DNA from: an uncultured Eubacteriaceae bacterium
GTDB lineage: Bacteria; Bacillota; Clostridia; Lachnospirales; CAG-274
Length of the DNA: 7,815 nt
Direction of reading: 5' to 3'
NCBI GenBank assembly: GCA_938042265.1
Contig: CALIRN010000176.1
Location: forward strand, 1 to 7,815
Position numbers and translations under genes: made by a program
Part shown: positions 7,761 to 7,815 of the stretch, piece by piece
How positions within the stretch are numbered: position 1 is the first letter of the stretch
How the letters are laid out: each line of letters begins with the position of its first letter
The notes under the pieces: generated by a model
What the model saw: only the letters and a program-made list of their open reading frames with translations
Databases searched by the model: none
What the model was told of the DNA's origin: nothing

Positions 7761-7785
7761 AGCGTGTCGAAAAAGACGACACGCT
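7761..7785. repeat. Second leader hairpin (perfect 9-bp inverted repeat)
   Basis: AGCGTGTCG (7761-7769) and CGACACGCT (7777-7785) form a GC-rich 9-bp stem with a 7 nt loop. There is no U-run after it on either strand, so it is not a standard terminator. It starts 1 nt from the terminator-like hairpin and ends where the third hairpin begins. Its 5' arm and loop on the minus strand share CGTCTTTTT with the terminator hairpin. Confidence 0.75.
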
Positions 7786-7811
7786 TGCAAGAAATGCACA
7801 CATTTCTTGCA
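7786..7811. repeat. Third leader hairpin (perfect 11-bp inverted repeat)
   Basis: TGCAAGAAATG (7786-7796) and CATTTCTTGCA (7801-7811) form an 11-bp stem around a 4 nt loop, directly adjoining the second hairpin. No U-run follows within the window. It could also be a dyad operator bound by a dimeric regulator. The structure is plain in the sequence; its role is unknown. Confidence 0.75.
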
Positions 7812-7815
7812 GTAG

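Noticed and set aside
7715..7801. A longer form of the minus-strand membrane protein starting at 7801
   Set aside because: The extra 29 residues would be encoded by the hairpins, have no ribosome binding site of their own that I can see, and lie before the MYFNG start typical of the family, which has GGGAGG 5 nt upstream.
7732..7811. A CRISPR array or tandem repeat
   Set aside because: The three hairpins differ in sequence; there is no repeat unit with spacers, only inverted repeats.

Overview
The window looks like chromosomal DNA of a low-to-moderate-GC Gram-positive bacterium, most likely of class Clostridia. The evidence is a complete PolC-type replicative DNA polymerase, which is typical of Firmicutes and relatives. 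It is joined to the MEP isoprenoid genes in the dxr - rseP - ispG - polC order common in Clostridia; Bacillus usually has proS in the ispG position. Strong AGGAGG-type ribosome binding sites and AT-rich wobble codons agree. I cannot fix the family or genus.

Positions 1-7369 are one co-directional plus-strand block. It starts inside dxr (5' end outside the window), then rseP (11 nt gap), ispG (14 nt gap) and polC (42 nt gap, GTG start). Dxr and IspG are early and late enzymes of the MEP pathway to IPP and DMAPP. RseP is the site-2 intramembrane protease, and PolC is the replicative polymerase with built-in proofreading and PHP domains. Catalytic residues can be read in all four proteins and none appears broken. 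The short gaps suggest one transcript, ended by a strong intrinsic terminator at 7382-7420.

Positions 7430-7714 hold a convergent minus-strand gene for a 94-residue membrane protein that I recognise as a DUF4491-type protein of unknown function. The shared terminator probably works in both directions. Upstream of this gene, at the right edge (7732-7811), three different hairpins stand almost end to end. The one nearest the gene is followed by a U-run and looks like an intrinsic terminator or attenuator only a few bases before the ribosome binding site. This packed leader is the least explained part of the window.

I see no mobile element, CRISPR array, tRNA or rRNA. Most of the window is ordinary core genome, and no new multi-gene system is visible. 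The non-routine items are the hairpin leader, the uncharacterised membrane protein and a slightly unusual clamp-binding tail on PolC.
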